Shown here one piece after another: positions 50,631 to 60,833 of a stretch of 64,000 nucleotides of DNA. Source of the DNA: an uncultured Pelagibacteraceae bacterium. GTDB lineage: Bacteria; Pseudomonadota; Alphaproteobacteria; Pelagibacterales; AG-422-B15. Position 1 is the stretch's first letter, and every line of letters begins with the position of its first letter. Position numbers and translations under genes: made by a program. Where the stretch lies: contig CABYZQ010000003.1 in NCBI GenBank assembly GCA_902523535.1, positions 83,514 through 147,513 on the forward strand, written 5' to 3'. The notes under the pieces are model-generated. The model saw only the letters and a program-made list of their open reading frames with translations, had not been told where the DNA came from and searched no databases.

Positions 50631-53027
50631 ATGAAACCTTTTTTTATCCGAATAAGATATCTGCTTTATGGCTTTTTAGGATTCGCCATATTTATTTCAG
50701 TCTTTCTTATTTTTTTTATATCTCAACTTCCTGACGATTCGAAGCTAAAAAATTATAAACCAGAAGTAATGACGCGTATTCACGCTTCAAATGGCGAGCT
50801 GGTGAAAGAGTATTCTAAAGAGTATAGAATATTTGTTCCGATAGATAATATTCCAGAAAACTTAAAAAATGCTTTTATCTCAGCTGAAGATAAAAATTTT
50901 TATAATCATTATGGAATAGATCCTGCTGGAATATTAAGAGCTTTTATTAAAAATACATATTATATATTTTCAAATAGAAGACCGGAAGGAGCATCAACAA
51001 TTACCCAACAAGTTGCAAAAAATTTTCTATTAAGTAATGAGCTTTCAATTAGTAGGAAAGTAAAAGAGGCATTGTTAGCAATTAAAATTGATGCAACTTT
51101 ATCTAAGTCAAGGATACTAGAGCTTTATTTGAATCAGATTTACTTGGGCTCAGGAACATACGGTGTTGCTGCTGCCTCAAACAGATATTTTAATAAATCA
51201 TTAGAGGAGTTAGATTTATCTGAAGTTTCTTTTTTGGCAGCGCTCCCAAAAGCGCCAAGCAGATATAATTCTAATAGAAATTATGAAAAATCATTTTCTA
51301 GAAGAAATTGGGTGCTAAAAAGAATGTATATTAATAATTACATAACTAAAAATGATTATGATGTTTTTGTTAAAAATCCTATTAATATTGCATCAAATAA
51401 AAATAAGCCTATTTATTCATCTGATTACTATTTAGAGGAAATAAGAAAGCAAATTATTAAAATTTACGATGAAGATATTCTTTATGGAGGAGGCTTATCA
51501 GTAAGATCTTCTCTTAATACTAACGTTCAAAAGATAGCCGATATATCGTTAAAATCTGGATTATTAGCGTATGACAAGAGAAATGGATATAGAGGGGTTA
51601 TTGCAAATAATAGTAAAAAAAATTGGTTTAAGGAATACATTGGAATGAAACAACCCCATAACTTCCTTATAGCTAAAGTTTTAAAACTTGAAGAAGAAGA
51701 TGGTAATTTAGTAATAGAAGTTTTAGAGGATGAAAACGTTTTTCAAGGATACTTGTCAAATTTTAACTGGGCTAGAAAAAGTTTAGGCAAAGGCTATCTA
51801 GGGCCCAAGATAGAAAAAGGTAGCGAGATTTTTAAGGTCAATGATATCGTACTTGTATCTCGTAGTAATGATAATTCATTTCATCTAGAACAGATTCCAA
51901 AAATTAATGGAGCAATTGTTGCTATGGATCCACATACTGGAAGGGTGTTTGCTTTGTCAGGCGGCTTTGATTTTAACGAGAGTAATTTCAACAGGGTCTA
52001 TCAAGCAAAAAGGCAGCCTGGCTCATCATTTAAGCCGTTCGTATATATGTCAGCTTTAGAAAATGGATTGCAGCCAAACAGCCTAATTCTTGATGCTCCC
52101 TTTGTACTAGACCAAGGAAAAGATCTTGGAAAATGGAAACCTGAGAATTATGGAAAGAAATTTTATGGGCCATCAACTCTAAGGAAGGGAATTGAAAATT
52201 CTAGGAACCTAATGACAATCAGAATAGCACAGTATCTTGGCATGGATCGTATAACTGAGGTGGCTGAGAGAACAAATATAATGTCCAATATGCCACCTGT
52301 ATTATCCATGGCTCTCGGTGCCGGTGAAACATCTCTAATTAAACTTACTTCAGCCTATGCCTCTTTGGCAAATGGAGGTAAAAAGGTTGAAGCAAGTTTA
52401 ATTGATCGAATACAAGACCGAAGGGGTAAAAATATATATATTCTTGATCATGCAATTTGTGAAAATTGCAATCAACCTTACATAGAAGAGAATCCTAAGC
52501 CAAAGATAATCAATAAGTCTGAAATTATTTTTGATGAGATAAACGCCTATCAAATGGTTTCAATATTAAAAGGAGCAGTAGAAAGAGGTACTGGAAGAAA
52601 AACTAAAATTGAAGGTATTGAAATAGCTGGAAAAACAGGTACTACAAATAATAATACTGATGCATGGTTCTTAGGTTTCACTTCTGATATAATTGTAGGT
52701 GTATATACTGGCTTCGATATTCCGGAGTCCTTAGGAAAAAGAGAAACAGGATCATCTGTGGCAGTGCCAATTTTTAAAAATTTTATAAAGAATTATTATG
52801 AAAACACGAAAGCCCTGCCTTTTATAATACCTGCGGGTGTAGAATTGATAAAAATTGATTACGAGACTGGGCAAATTTCAAATAAAATAAAAGATGCTAA
52901 AACGATATATGAAGCATTTGGAAAAAATGATAATCTATTGAACTCAAAGGAAACACTAGTAGGCTCAGAAGGTTTTCAAATTATTGAGATTGAAAACAGT
53001 GAAGAAAATGAATTTTTGATTTATTAA
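50631..53027 (+). CDS. mrcA: Penicillin-binding protein 1A
   Basis: FISAEDKNFYNHYGID, RRPEGASTITQQVAKNFLL (GT51), RQPGSSFKPFVY, KTGTTNNNTDAWFLGF. Confidence 0.96.
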   Translation: MKPFFIRIRYLLYGFLGFAIFISVFLIFFISQLPDDSKLKNYKPEVMTRIHASNGELVKEYSKEYRIFVPIDNIPENLKNAFISAEDKNFYNHYGIDPAGILRAFIKNTYYIFSNRRPEGASTITQQVAKNFLLSNELSISRKVKEALLAIKIDATLSKSRILELYLNQIYLGSGTYGVAAASNRYFNKSLEELDLSEVSFLAALPKAPSRYNSNRNYEKSFSRRNWVLKRMYINNYITKNDYDVFVKNPINIASNKNKPIYSSDYYLEEIRKQIIKIYDEDILYGGGLSVRSSLNTNVQKIADISLKSGLLAYDKRNGYRGVIANNSKKNWFKEYIGMKQPHNFLIAKVLKLEEEDGNLVIEVLEDENVFQGYLSNFNWARKSLGKGYLGPKIEKGSEIFKVNDIVLVSRSNDNSFHLEQIPKINGAIVAMDPHTGRVFALSGGFDFNESNFNRVYQAKRQPGSSFKPFVYMSALENGLQPNSLILDAPFVLDQGKDLGKWKPENYGKKFYGPSTLRKGIENSRNLMTIRIAQYLGMDRITEVAERTNIMSNMPPVLSMALGAGETSLIKLTSAYASLANGGKKVEASLIDRIQDRRGKNIYILDHAICENCNQPYIEENPKPKIINKSEIIFDEINAYQMVSILKGAVERGTGRKTKIEGIEIAGKTGTTNNNTDAWFLGFTSDIIVGVYTGFDIPESLGKRETGSSVAVPIFKNFIKNYYENTKALPFIIPAGVELIKIDYETGQISNKIKDAKTIYEAFGKNDNLLNSKETLVGSEGFQIIEIENSEENEFLIY

Positions 53028-53029
53028 AA

Positions 53030-54116
53030 ATGGATATTGAATTTACAAATTTAATCAGCCTTGCAAATAAAAAATTGAATTATATTCGGAGCCATCTTTG
53101 ACGTTGACGTAATATCAAAACAATTAATTAACCTCAGAAATAAAACAGAAGATCAAGATTTTTGGTCTGATCCTGATGAAGCAAAAAAAGTTATGATGAG
53201 CATCAGTGAAAACGAAAATAAGATAAATCTTATAAGTGAATTTGAAAATAAAATATCTGAGGTAAATGATTATTACAATCTCGCTAAGGAGGAATCTGAT
53301 GATGCATCAATTAATGAATGTCACACATCAATAAATACTATTCTATCTGAGTTAGAAGAAAATGAATTTAAATTACAATTTAATGGGGAGGCAGATGGTA
53401 AAAGTTGTTATTTAGAAATACACGCTGGAGCGGGTGGTACAGAGAGTCAAGATTGGGCACAGATGCTTCTAAGAATGTACATGCGATGGGCCGAAAAGAA
53501 AAAATTTAAATTTAAATTAATGTACGAGTCTTTAGGTGATGAGGCTGGGATTAAATCATGTACCGCATTAATAGAAGGCAGCTTTGCCTTTGGTTATCTA
53601 AAAAGGGAGTCAGGTATTCACAGGCTTGTTAGAATTTCTCCTTTTGATTCAAATTCTAGAAGACATACAAGTTTTTCAAGCGTATGGATTTCCCCATTTG
53701 TAGATGAGACTATTGAAGTTAACTTGTTAGATAAAGACATGAGAATTGACACATTTAGAGCTTCAGGAGCTGGCGGTCAACATGTAAACACTACAGATAG
53801 TGCAATCAGAATTACTCATATTCCAACTGGAATAGTTGTTCAATGTCAAAATGAAAGATCACAACACAAAAATAAGGCAACGGCTATAAATCTACTCAAA
53901 TCTAAATTATATGAAATAGAAGTTCAAAAAATTGATGATGAACGTAAAGCTAAAGAAGATAAAAAATCGGAAATTGGCTGGGGAAATCAAATAAGATCAT
54001 ATGTTCTGCATCCCTATAGAATGGTAAAAGATCTAAGAAGCAATTATGAAATATCAGACCCAGATGCTGTATTAGATGGCGACATAGACAAACTTATATT
54101 TTCCAATTTAAAATGA
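53030..54116 (+). CDS. prfB: Peptide chain release factor 2 with +1 programmed frameshift
   Basis: ATG 53030 opens MDIEFTNLISLANKKLNYIRSHL then in-frame TGA (53099-53101) in context CGGAGCCATCTTTGAC; +1 shift continues DVDVISKQLINLRNKTEDQDFWSDPDEAKKVM... into ORF 53193..54116 containing GAGGTESQDWAQML and ASGAGGQHVNTTDSAIRI. Confidence 0.95.
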
Positions 54117-54120
54117 AACA

Positions 54121-56580
54121 GTGAGTAAAAAACTTTTATTTTTATATATCATATCGTCAGTAGCAGCAGTTTTTACCATAGTACTTATTGGTGTCACAGC
54201 CAAAGTAATGTTTGGAGGTTTAAGTGTTAATTTTTTAGAGCAAAGAGTTTCGACATACTTGAAGACAGAATATGAAATCAACCTGAAGTCTGATGATTAC
54301 ACATTAATGTACAACGATGATAACGGTATATTTATTGATGTTTTAAAGACAGATTTATCGCTCAATAATGAAGTATCTTTGAGAGCAAACCAAATCAAAA
54401 TTGATTTTGACTTAATTGATCTTTTTTTCAACAAAGAAGATCAGCTACTAACAATAATGATTGATGAGATTGTTATTGAATCAGTTCAGATAAAAAATGA
54501 AATTTTCTTACAGGGAAGTGTATTAGAAATTAGAGGTAATACTCTTAGGAATATGCAGAATTCAAAAATATCTATTTCATCAGCTTTATTGACCGGTGAC
54601 GATATATTTTATGAAAAATTTTATTTTGATTTTACTTATAATTTTCTTGATAGGGAACTAAATATCCTAGGCTTTAATTATGGGGATATATTTATATCTG
54701 GACCAAGTTATATAAAATACAACTCAGAAAAAAAATTGTGGCAATCAAAACTCGAAATTAAAGCAAAAAAAGAACCACTTAGGGCTCTTCTGAAAATAAT
54801 TAATAACACAGAATTAGATAAAGTTGTTTCAGGATTCATTGGCTGGCAGAGTTTTTCAGTAACAACAGAATTTGACTCTATGAATAAATCATTTTTACAA
54901 GATTTTTTTGGAAGAATGAAATTAAATCTTTCTGGTATTTATGAACTAAAAGAAATACTGCCAATAAATAATTTTTATAAAAATTTTGGAAACATTACCT
55001 CTTATAATATAGATATAGAGAGGCTTAATGATCAACTTACAATAAAAATTTTAGATTTTAAAAATGATAAAGTCACTTTCAAAAACGGCAGTTATGTAAT
55101 TATTGATGACAACTTTAAGAATTCAAATGTAAACTTGATAACTTCAGTAAGTAAAAAAGCAGTTATAGATTATATAAAGACATCGATTTCGACAAGAGAA
55201 GGCAATACAAATAGAGCATTAGATTTTTTGAAGAAAAATTTAAATGAAGAAAATAACTTAGTATTAAATTTTAACTTTAATCCATTATCAAATGATATTG
55301 AGAATTCAATTTCAAACTTAAAAATAAAATCACATGGAACTATTAATTCTAATTTTATATTTGATGATAATAAAAATCCAAACTATACATCGGGATCAAT
55401 GAGTTATGATATTCAAATAAATAATTATTTATCAGAAAATTCAATAATAAAAGGCGAGTTAGATTTAACGAATATTAATGCCTTTATCAGGCAAATAAAT
55501 CTAAAAAAATTAGACAACGAAGTCTTAAAAATTAATTTTGATTTAAATATACAAGATAATATTGATAGTGAGATATTTTTTAAATCTATAGATAGTCAAA
55601 TTGAATTAAATGGAAAAATAAGAGTTTCTAAAACAAACCACCTTCATTTAGAATCATTAAAGGTTAATAACAGTGAAAATGTTAAGATTAATATTTCAGG
55701 TGATTTGTCTGAGCGAATATTGAACCTTTTCATTTATGGGGAAATGATAGACTTATCAATGAATAAGATTTCGACTAATAAAAAGATTAAAGAATACTAT
55801 CTTTCAAAAGAGAATTATAAAATAAAAACAGACAAGGCAATCTTTGCAGGCGGAGTGAAAGTTGATGATTTTAAGGCAGGAATATCAAAACAAGGGGAGC
55901 TATTATCAGTAAATATTAGAGCCAATATTAATAATCATACTTTAGATTACTCGCGGGAAAAAGATGAAAAGGCTGATGTTAATCTCATAAGTTCAAGCGA
56001 TATTACACACTTTGTACATAACAATCACCCTGTTAAAAAACTTTTAAGTGATGGGGAGTTAAAGATGAAGTCTATTCGTGATTTGAGTACAATGGATGCT
56101 AGAGTTGATATCGATTTAAAAGATTTTGTGTTAATAAATTCACCTGCTTCATTGAAAATCTTATCACTTCCATCAATCTCAGGTTTAGTCAGTATCGCAG
56201 AAGGAGAAGAAGGCATCCGGTTTGGATACGGTAAAATTAGTTATACTGAAAATGAAAAAATTTTTAATAATATCGATGCATTTGCAGTAAGCGACAGTAT
56301 TGGCTTAGTGATGGATGGCAAAATTAATCGAGAGAAGTCTATAGTTGATATGTCTGGAGAAATAAGTCCTATGTATTTAGTTAATGCCATAATTCAGAAT
56401 GTGCCAATTATTGGGCCCATCATTATTGGTGATGAGGGGGAAGGGCTATTTTCTATCGACTTTAGTTTAAAGGGTGATGTCGACGATCCAGAAGTATCAT
56501 CTAATCCGCTTTCAATAATTAAGCCCCGTATTATTGAAAGAGCACTTGAAAAATTAAACTCAAATCAAGTTATTCAATAG
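54121..56580 (+). CDS. AsmA-like/DUF3971-type large membrane-anchored protein
   Basis: N-terminal TM then ~780 aa beta-rich sequence; C-terminal MSGEISPMYLVNAIIQNVPIIGPIIIGDEGEGLFSIDFSLKGDVDDPEVSSNPLSIIKP typical of AsmA/TamB-like proteins; GTG start. Confidence 0.75.
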   Translation: MSKKLLFLYIISSVAAVFTIVLIGVTAKVMFGGLSVNFLEQRVSTYLKTEYEINLKSDDYTLMYNDDNGIFIDVLKTDLSLNNEVSLRANQIKIDFDLIDLFFNKEDQLLTIMIDEIVIESVQIKNEIFLQGSVLEIRGNTLRNMQNSKISISSALLTGDDIFYEKFYFDFTYNFLDRELNILGFNYGDIFISGPSYIKYNSEKKLWQSKLEIKAKKEPLRALLKIINNTELDKVVSGFIGWQSFSVTTEFDSMNKSFLQDFFGRMKLNLSGIYELKEILPINNFYKNFGNITSYNIDIERLNDQLTIKILDFKNDKVTFKNGSYVIIDDNFKNSNVNLITSVSKKAVIDYIKTSISTREGNTNRALDFLKKNLNEENNLVLNFNFNPLSNDIENSISNLKIKSHGTINSNFIFDDNKNPNYTSGSMSYDIQINNYLSENSIIKGELDLTNINAFIRQINLKKLDNEVLKINFDLNIQDNIDSEIFFKSIDSQIELNGKIRVSKTNHLHLESLKVNNSENVKINISGDLSERILNLFIYGEMIDLSMNKISTNKKIKEYYLSKENYKIKTDKAIFAGGVKVDDFKAGISKQGELLSVNIRANINNHTLDYSREKDEKADVNLISSSDITHFVHNNHPVKKLLSDGELKMKSIRDLSTMDARVDIDLKDFVLINSPASLKILSLPSISGLVSIAEGEEGIRFGYGKISYTENEKIFNNIDAFAVSDSIGLVMDGKINREKSIVDMSGEISPMYLVNAIIQNVPIIGPIIIGDEGEGLFSIDFSLKGDVDDPEVSSNPLSIIKPRIIERALEKLNSNQVIQ

Positions 56581-57811
56581 TAACAACTCTAAAGTATTTT
56601 TTTTTGCCAACGCTGATGACAAGTCCATTAGAGTTATTGCGTAGTAATGTGTTAACTGAAAAAAGCTCGTCTTTTATAAGCTCCTTATCAATCTTCACAG
56701 CATTACCGCGTATAAGTTTTCTGCTAGAAGATTTTGAGGATGCAAAATTGGCTCTTAAAATCAGGTCAGAAAGTAGAATTTCATTATCTAATTCTTCTGA
56801 TCTCAGTTTTATCGTAGGTAAATCTGTAGCTAGACCACTATCAGTAAAAATATTTTTAGCCGTCTCTTCAGATTTTTTTGTCTTGTCAAGACCATGAAGC
56901 ATAGCCGTAGCTTCGTTGGCTAATATTATTTTAGCTTCATTAACATTATTAGAATTAATTTTTTCTAATCCTTCAATTTCCTTTATACTAAGATCAGTGA
57001 ATAGTTTCAAAAACCGTATTACGTCACGATCATCTACGTTTCGCCAAAACTGCCAATAATCATACGCAGATAACATATCTTCATTGAGCCATACGGCTCC
57101 TTCTGCAGTTTTACCCATTTTATCTCCATTAGCATTAGTCAACAATGGCGTAGTTAGTCCAAAAGCTTCCTTGCCACTTGCTCTTCTTATTAACTCTACG
57201 CCATTTACAATATTACCCCATTGATCTGATCCACCTATCTGAAGTATACAGTTGTCTCTATTATTTAATTCAAAGAAATCGTAAGCTTGAAATATCATAT
57301 AATTGAATTCAACAAAATTAAGTGACTGTTCTCTATCAAGTCTAATTTTAACACTATCAAAGCTTAACATCTTATTAATTGTAAAATGTTTTCCATAATC
57401 TCTAAGGAAGTTGACATAATTCAGTTTGTCTAACCATTCAGAGTTATCTCTAGTTACCCACTTAGAAACCTCATTATCTGATAAAAGAAATCTATCAAAG
57501 ACCTGTTTAAGGTTTTTTGCATTCAAGTCTATTTCATCATCAGATAATATTTTTCTTGCTTCGTCTTTGCCTGATGGATCTCCTATTCGTGTTGTACCTT
57601 TTCCAATTAGAACAATAGGTGTATGGCCATATTTTTGAAATAGCCTCATTATCATTATTTGAATAAGGCTTCCTACATGCAAGGACTTAGCCGTACAATC
57701 AAAGCCAATATAAAAATTTATTTTATTAGAATTAATTATTTCATTTAAAGTTTCTTCATTAGTGCACTGATTAAGGAAACCACGAAATTTTAATTCTTCA
57801 ATTAATGTCAT
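56570..57811 (-). CDS. tyrS: Tyrosine-tRNA ligase
   Basis: YIGFDCTAKSLHVGSL, GGSDQWGNIVNG, KMGKT (KMSKS), C-terminal S4 domain. Confidence 0.97.
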   Translation of the reverse strand: MTLIEELKFRGFLNQCTNEETLNEIINSNKINFYIGFDCTAKSLHVGSLIQIMIMRLFQKYGHTPIVLIGKGTTRIGDPSGKDEARKILSDDEIDLNAKNLKQVFDRFLLSDNEVSKWVTRDNSEWLDKLNYVNFLRDYGKHFTINKMLSFDSVKIRLDREQSLNFVEFNYMIFQAYDFFELNNRDNCILQIGGSDQWGNIVNGVELIRRASGKEAFGLTTPLLTNANGDKMGKTAEGAVWLNEDMLSAYDYWQFWRNVDDRDVIRFLKLFTDLSIKEIEGLEKINSNNVNEAKIILANEATAMLHGLDKTKKSEETAKNIFTDSGLATDLPTIKLRSEELDNEILLSDLILRANFASSKSSSRKLIRGNAVKIDKELIKDELFSVNTLLRNNSNGLVISVGKKKYFRVVTIE

Positions 57812-57864
57812 TTTATTTTTTTTTCACTAATATATAAATTATTTGCAATGATTATACAAAATAT

Positions 57865-58947
57865 ATGATTAAGAGTAAATTTTTAGCCGTTGGTGTGATG
57901 AGCGGCACTTCTATGGACGGCATAGATATCTCTCTTATTTTATCAGATGGCAAAAAATCTAATAAACATATTAAATCAAAGTTTTATAGTTATAAGAAAT
58001 CTACGAAAACAACCTTATCAAAACTCGTGGATTCGTTCACTGTCTCGAAGCACACATTAGCGCTTCTTAGAGGAGCTGAAGAGTTAGTAACTTTTGAATA
58101 TATTGCAGCACTCAAAAAGTTTCTAAAAGATGAGAATTTATCAAAGATAGATTTGATCGCTTTACACGGCCAAACAATATTTCATGATCCTATAAAAAAA
58201 TCATCTATACAGCTTTGTGACGAAGTTAAAATTAAAGGTGTTTTTAATTTACCCATCGTAAGTGATTTTAGACAAAAAGATTTATCTTTGGATGGGCAGG
58301 GCGCTCCACTTACTCCAATATTTCATAAATTGCTTATGTTAGAACTAAAAATAACCCCACCTTTATGTTTTGTAAATATTGGCGGGATATCAAATATAAC
58401 AGTTATAAACGATAAAGAGCACATTTTTGCTTATGATACAGGTCCCGGCATGTGTCTTCTAGATCAGTATATGTATCTAAAGAAAAAAATTAACTTTGAT
58501 AAAGGTGGCATGCATTCCCAAAAAGGAAAAGTAAATTTAAAAATTCTTAATAAATTAATGAGTGATAAATTTTTTCATAAAAAAAAGAATAAATCTTTAG
58601 ATCGCAATTATTTTCGACTCAATCCGTTTATGAAATTAAATTTTAATGATGCCTGCGCCACAATTTCAGCGGTCACTGCAATCAGTATAATAAAAGAAGC
58701 TAATAGATTTAATGCAAGATATTTAATCGTATCAGGTGGCGGATCAAAAAATAAATATGTGATAAATTTAATGAAGGAGACTTTCAAAGGTAAAATATTG
58801 ACTGCTGATAATCTAAATTTAAATTCAGATTTTATTGAATCACAAGCGTTTGCCTACATAGGCATCAGAAGAATGAAAAATCTTCCAATCTCATTTCCTA
58901 GTACGACTGGTGTAAAATATTCTGTAACGGGTGGCAAGATAAATTAA
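57865..58947 (+). CDS. anmK: Anhydro-N-acetylmuramic acid kinase
   Basis: GVMSGTSMDGIDISLI, LHGQTIFHDP, DFRQKDLSLDGQGAPLTPIFH, NIGGISNIT, DTGPGMCLLD. Confidence 0.96.
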   Translation: MIKSKFLAVGVMSGTSMDGIDISLILSDGKKSNKHIKSKFYSYKKSTKTTLSKLVDSFTVSKHTLALLRGAEELVTFEYIAALKKFLKDENLSKIDLIALHGQTIFHDPIKKSSIQLCDEVKIKGVFNLPIVSDFRQKDLSLDGQGAPLTPIFHKLLMLELKITPPLCFVNIGGISNITVINDKEHIFAYDTGPGMCLLDQYMYLKKKINFDKGGMHSQKGKVNLKILNKLMSDKFFHKKKNKSLDRNYFRLNPFMKLNFNDACATISAVTAISIIKEANRFNARYLIVSGGGSKNKYVINLMKETFKGKILTADNLNLNSDFIESQAFAYIGIRRMKNLPISFPSTTGVKYSVTGGKIN

Positions 58948-59610
58948 TTATCGATATTTAGAATTCAATTCCCGTTCAATGTACTTTTGTACAACTTTTT
59001 CTAATCTATCTTGTTCGTTATCATAAAAATGATTTGCTCCAGAAATTTCTTCATAATCAACTGTGATATTTTTCTGTGATTTTAGTTTTTCTGCTAATCG
59101 GGCAGTTTCTTCTGGCGCTACCATTTCATCTTTTTTGCCCTGCACGATTAATCCTGAAGCTGGACAAGGTGCTAGAAAATTGAAGTCGTAAAGATTTGGT
59201 TGTGGAGATACACTTATAAATCTCGTAATTTCTGGCCTCCTCATTAACAATTGCATGCAAAGCAATGCTCCAAATGAAAAGCCGGCAACCCAACATTGAT
59301 TTGTATTAGGGTTTTGTCTCTGTATCCAATCTAACCCTGCAGCAGCATCCGCAAGTTCTCCAAGCCCATTATCAAATTTACCTTCACTTTTACCAACGCC
59401 TCTAAGATTAAATCTAAAAATAGAAAAACCTAATGAGTCAAATATGGAAAATAAGTTCATGACTATAGGGTTATTCATAGTTCCGCCATATAAGGGATGA
59501 GGATGAATAATTAGAGCTACAGGAGGATTTAAAGATTGGCCTTTTTTGTACTTGCCAGCAAGTTTGCCATCTGGACCAGTAAAAACCACTTCTTTAACTT
59601 GATTATTCAT
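58948..59610 (-). CDS. Alpha/beta hydrolase (dienelactone hydrolase-like)
   Basis: LIIHPHPLYGGTMNNPIV, RFNLRGVGKSEGKFDNG, VAGFSFGALLCMQL. Confidence 0.88.
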   Translation of the reverse strand: MNNQVKEVVFTGPDGKLAGKYKKGQSLNPPVALIIHPHPLYGGTMNNPIVMNLFSIFDSLGFSIFRFNLRGVGKSEGKFDNGLGELADAAAGLDWIQRQNPNTNQCWVAGFSFGALLCMQLLMRRPEITRFISVSPQPNLYDFNFLAPCPASGLIVQGKKDEMVAPEETARLAEKLKSQKNITVDYEEISGANHFYDNEQDRLEKVVQKYIERELNSKYR

Positions 59611-59711
59611 ATTTAAGGACTAAATAGTTGACTAAAACAGTAGGTTATTATAAATAACCACTGAGACGGTATACTAAATTTGTTATTTAAAATTCAAGGC
59701 TTTTTTTTAAA

Positions 59712-60389
59712 ATGATTAAAATCATTGATTTAATTGACTCTTATATTGAAAGAGACCCAGCGGCAAAAGGAAGGATTGAGGTTTTTTTCACCTCTCCAGG
59801 CTTGCATGCTATTGGAATATATCGCCTGTCTAATTTCTTGTGGTCTTTAAGGCTTCAATTTTTTGCAAAGGTAATATCTTATTTAGGTAGGCTGATTACT
59901 GGAATTGAAATTCACCCTGGTTCAAAAATTGGTGCACGTTTTTTTATTGATCATGGAATGGGAGTTGTGATTGGTGAAACTGCGGAAATAGGTGATGATG
60001 TAACAATATACCATGGTGTAACTTTAGGAGGTATTTCTCCAAATGAAGACAGTGCAAGTCAAAAAGAAAAAAAAAGACATCCAACACTAGAAGATAAAGT
60101 GACTGTGGGATCTGGCGCTCAGATCTTGGGACCAATTACAATAGGGCACAATTCAAAGGTTGGTTCAAATTCTGTAGTTACAACAAATGTTGATCCTAAT
60201 AGAAGTGTAATTGGTAACCCTGCAAGATATACAATAGTTGCTAATTCTACTGGGAAAAAGAAATTTAGAGCATACGGTTTAAGTAAGGGAGATGACAGCA
60301 GGACTGCAATTGTAGGTCAAATTCAAAAAGATAACAAAGAGCTTCAAGAAAGAATTGCAGACTTAGAGAAAATAATAAAGAAAAAGTAA
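59712..60389 (+). CDS. cysE: Serine O-acetyltransferase
   Basis: [44 protein letters not shown] hexapeptide repeats. Confidence 0.95.
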   Translation: MIKIIDLIDSYIERDPAAKGRIEVFFTSPGLHAIGIYRLSNFLWSLRLQFFAKVISYLGRLITGIEIHPGSKIGARFFIDHGMGVVIGETAEIGDDVTIYHGVTLGGISPNEDSASQKEKKRHPTLEDKVTVGSGAQILGPITIGHNSKVGSNSVVTTNVDPNRSVIGNPARYTIVANSTGKKKFRAYGLSKGDDSRTAIVGQIQKDNKELQERIADLEKIIKKK

Positions 60390-60833
60390 ATGAAAATTAC
60401 ATCTAAAGGAAGATACGCAGTTTTAGCAATGGTCGATATAGCCAAGTTTGGTGAAAATACTCCATGTAACTTGTCTCACGTTTCAGTCAGGCAAAATATT
60501 TCACTTTCATATCTTGAGCAAATTTTTAACGATTTAAAGCGAGCAAATCTCGTTAAAAGCCAGAAGGGCCCCGGTGGAGGCTATAAGCTTAATAAAGAGT
60601 CAAATGAAATTAGAATACTTGATATTTTTAATGCTATCGATGAGCAAATAAAAACTACTGGTTGTGGTAACGACCCAAAATCCTCTTGTTCGGGTACGGG
60701 TAAAAAATGCTTAACGCACAATTTCTGGGAAAATTTAGAGGGTGTAATTGGAAATTATCTAAACTCGGTCTATTTAAGTGATCTAACCGAAGGATACAGT
60801 ATTTCTGGTGAGAGGAGAGCAATAAGTGAATAA
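60390..60833 (+). CDS. iscR: Rrf2 family regulator, IscR-like
   Basis: [19 protein letters not shown]..., [31 protein letters not shown], Cys cluster [16 protein letters not shown]. Confidence 0.92.
   Translation: MKITSKGRYAVLAMVDIAKFGENTPCNLSHVSVRQNISLSYLEQIFNDLKRANLVKSQKGPGGGYKLNKESNEIRILDIFNAIDEQIKTTGCGNDPKSSCSGTGKKCLTHNFWENLEGVIGNYLNSVYLSDLTEGYSISGERRAISE

Noticed and set aside
53193-54116. prfB as an N-terminally truncated gene or pseudogene
   Set aside because: The missing N-terminus is present upstream and joined by the classical CTT-TGA-C +1 frameshift site.
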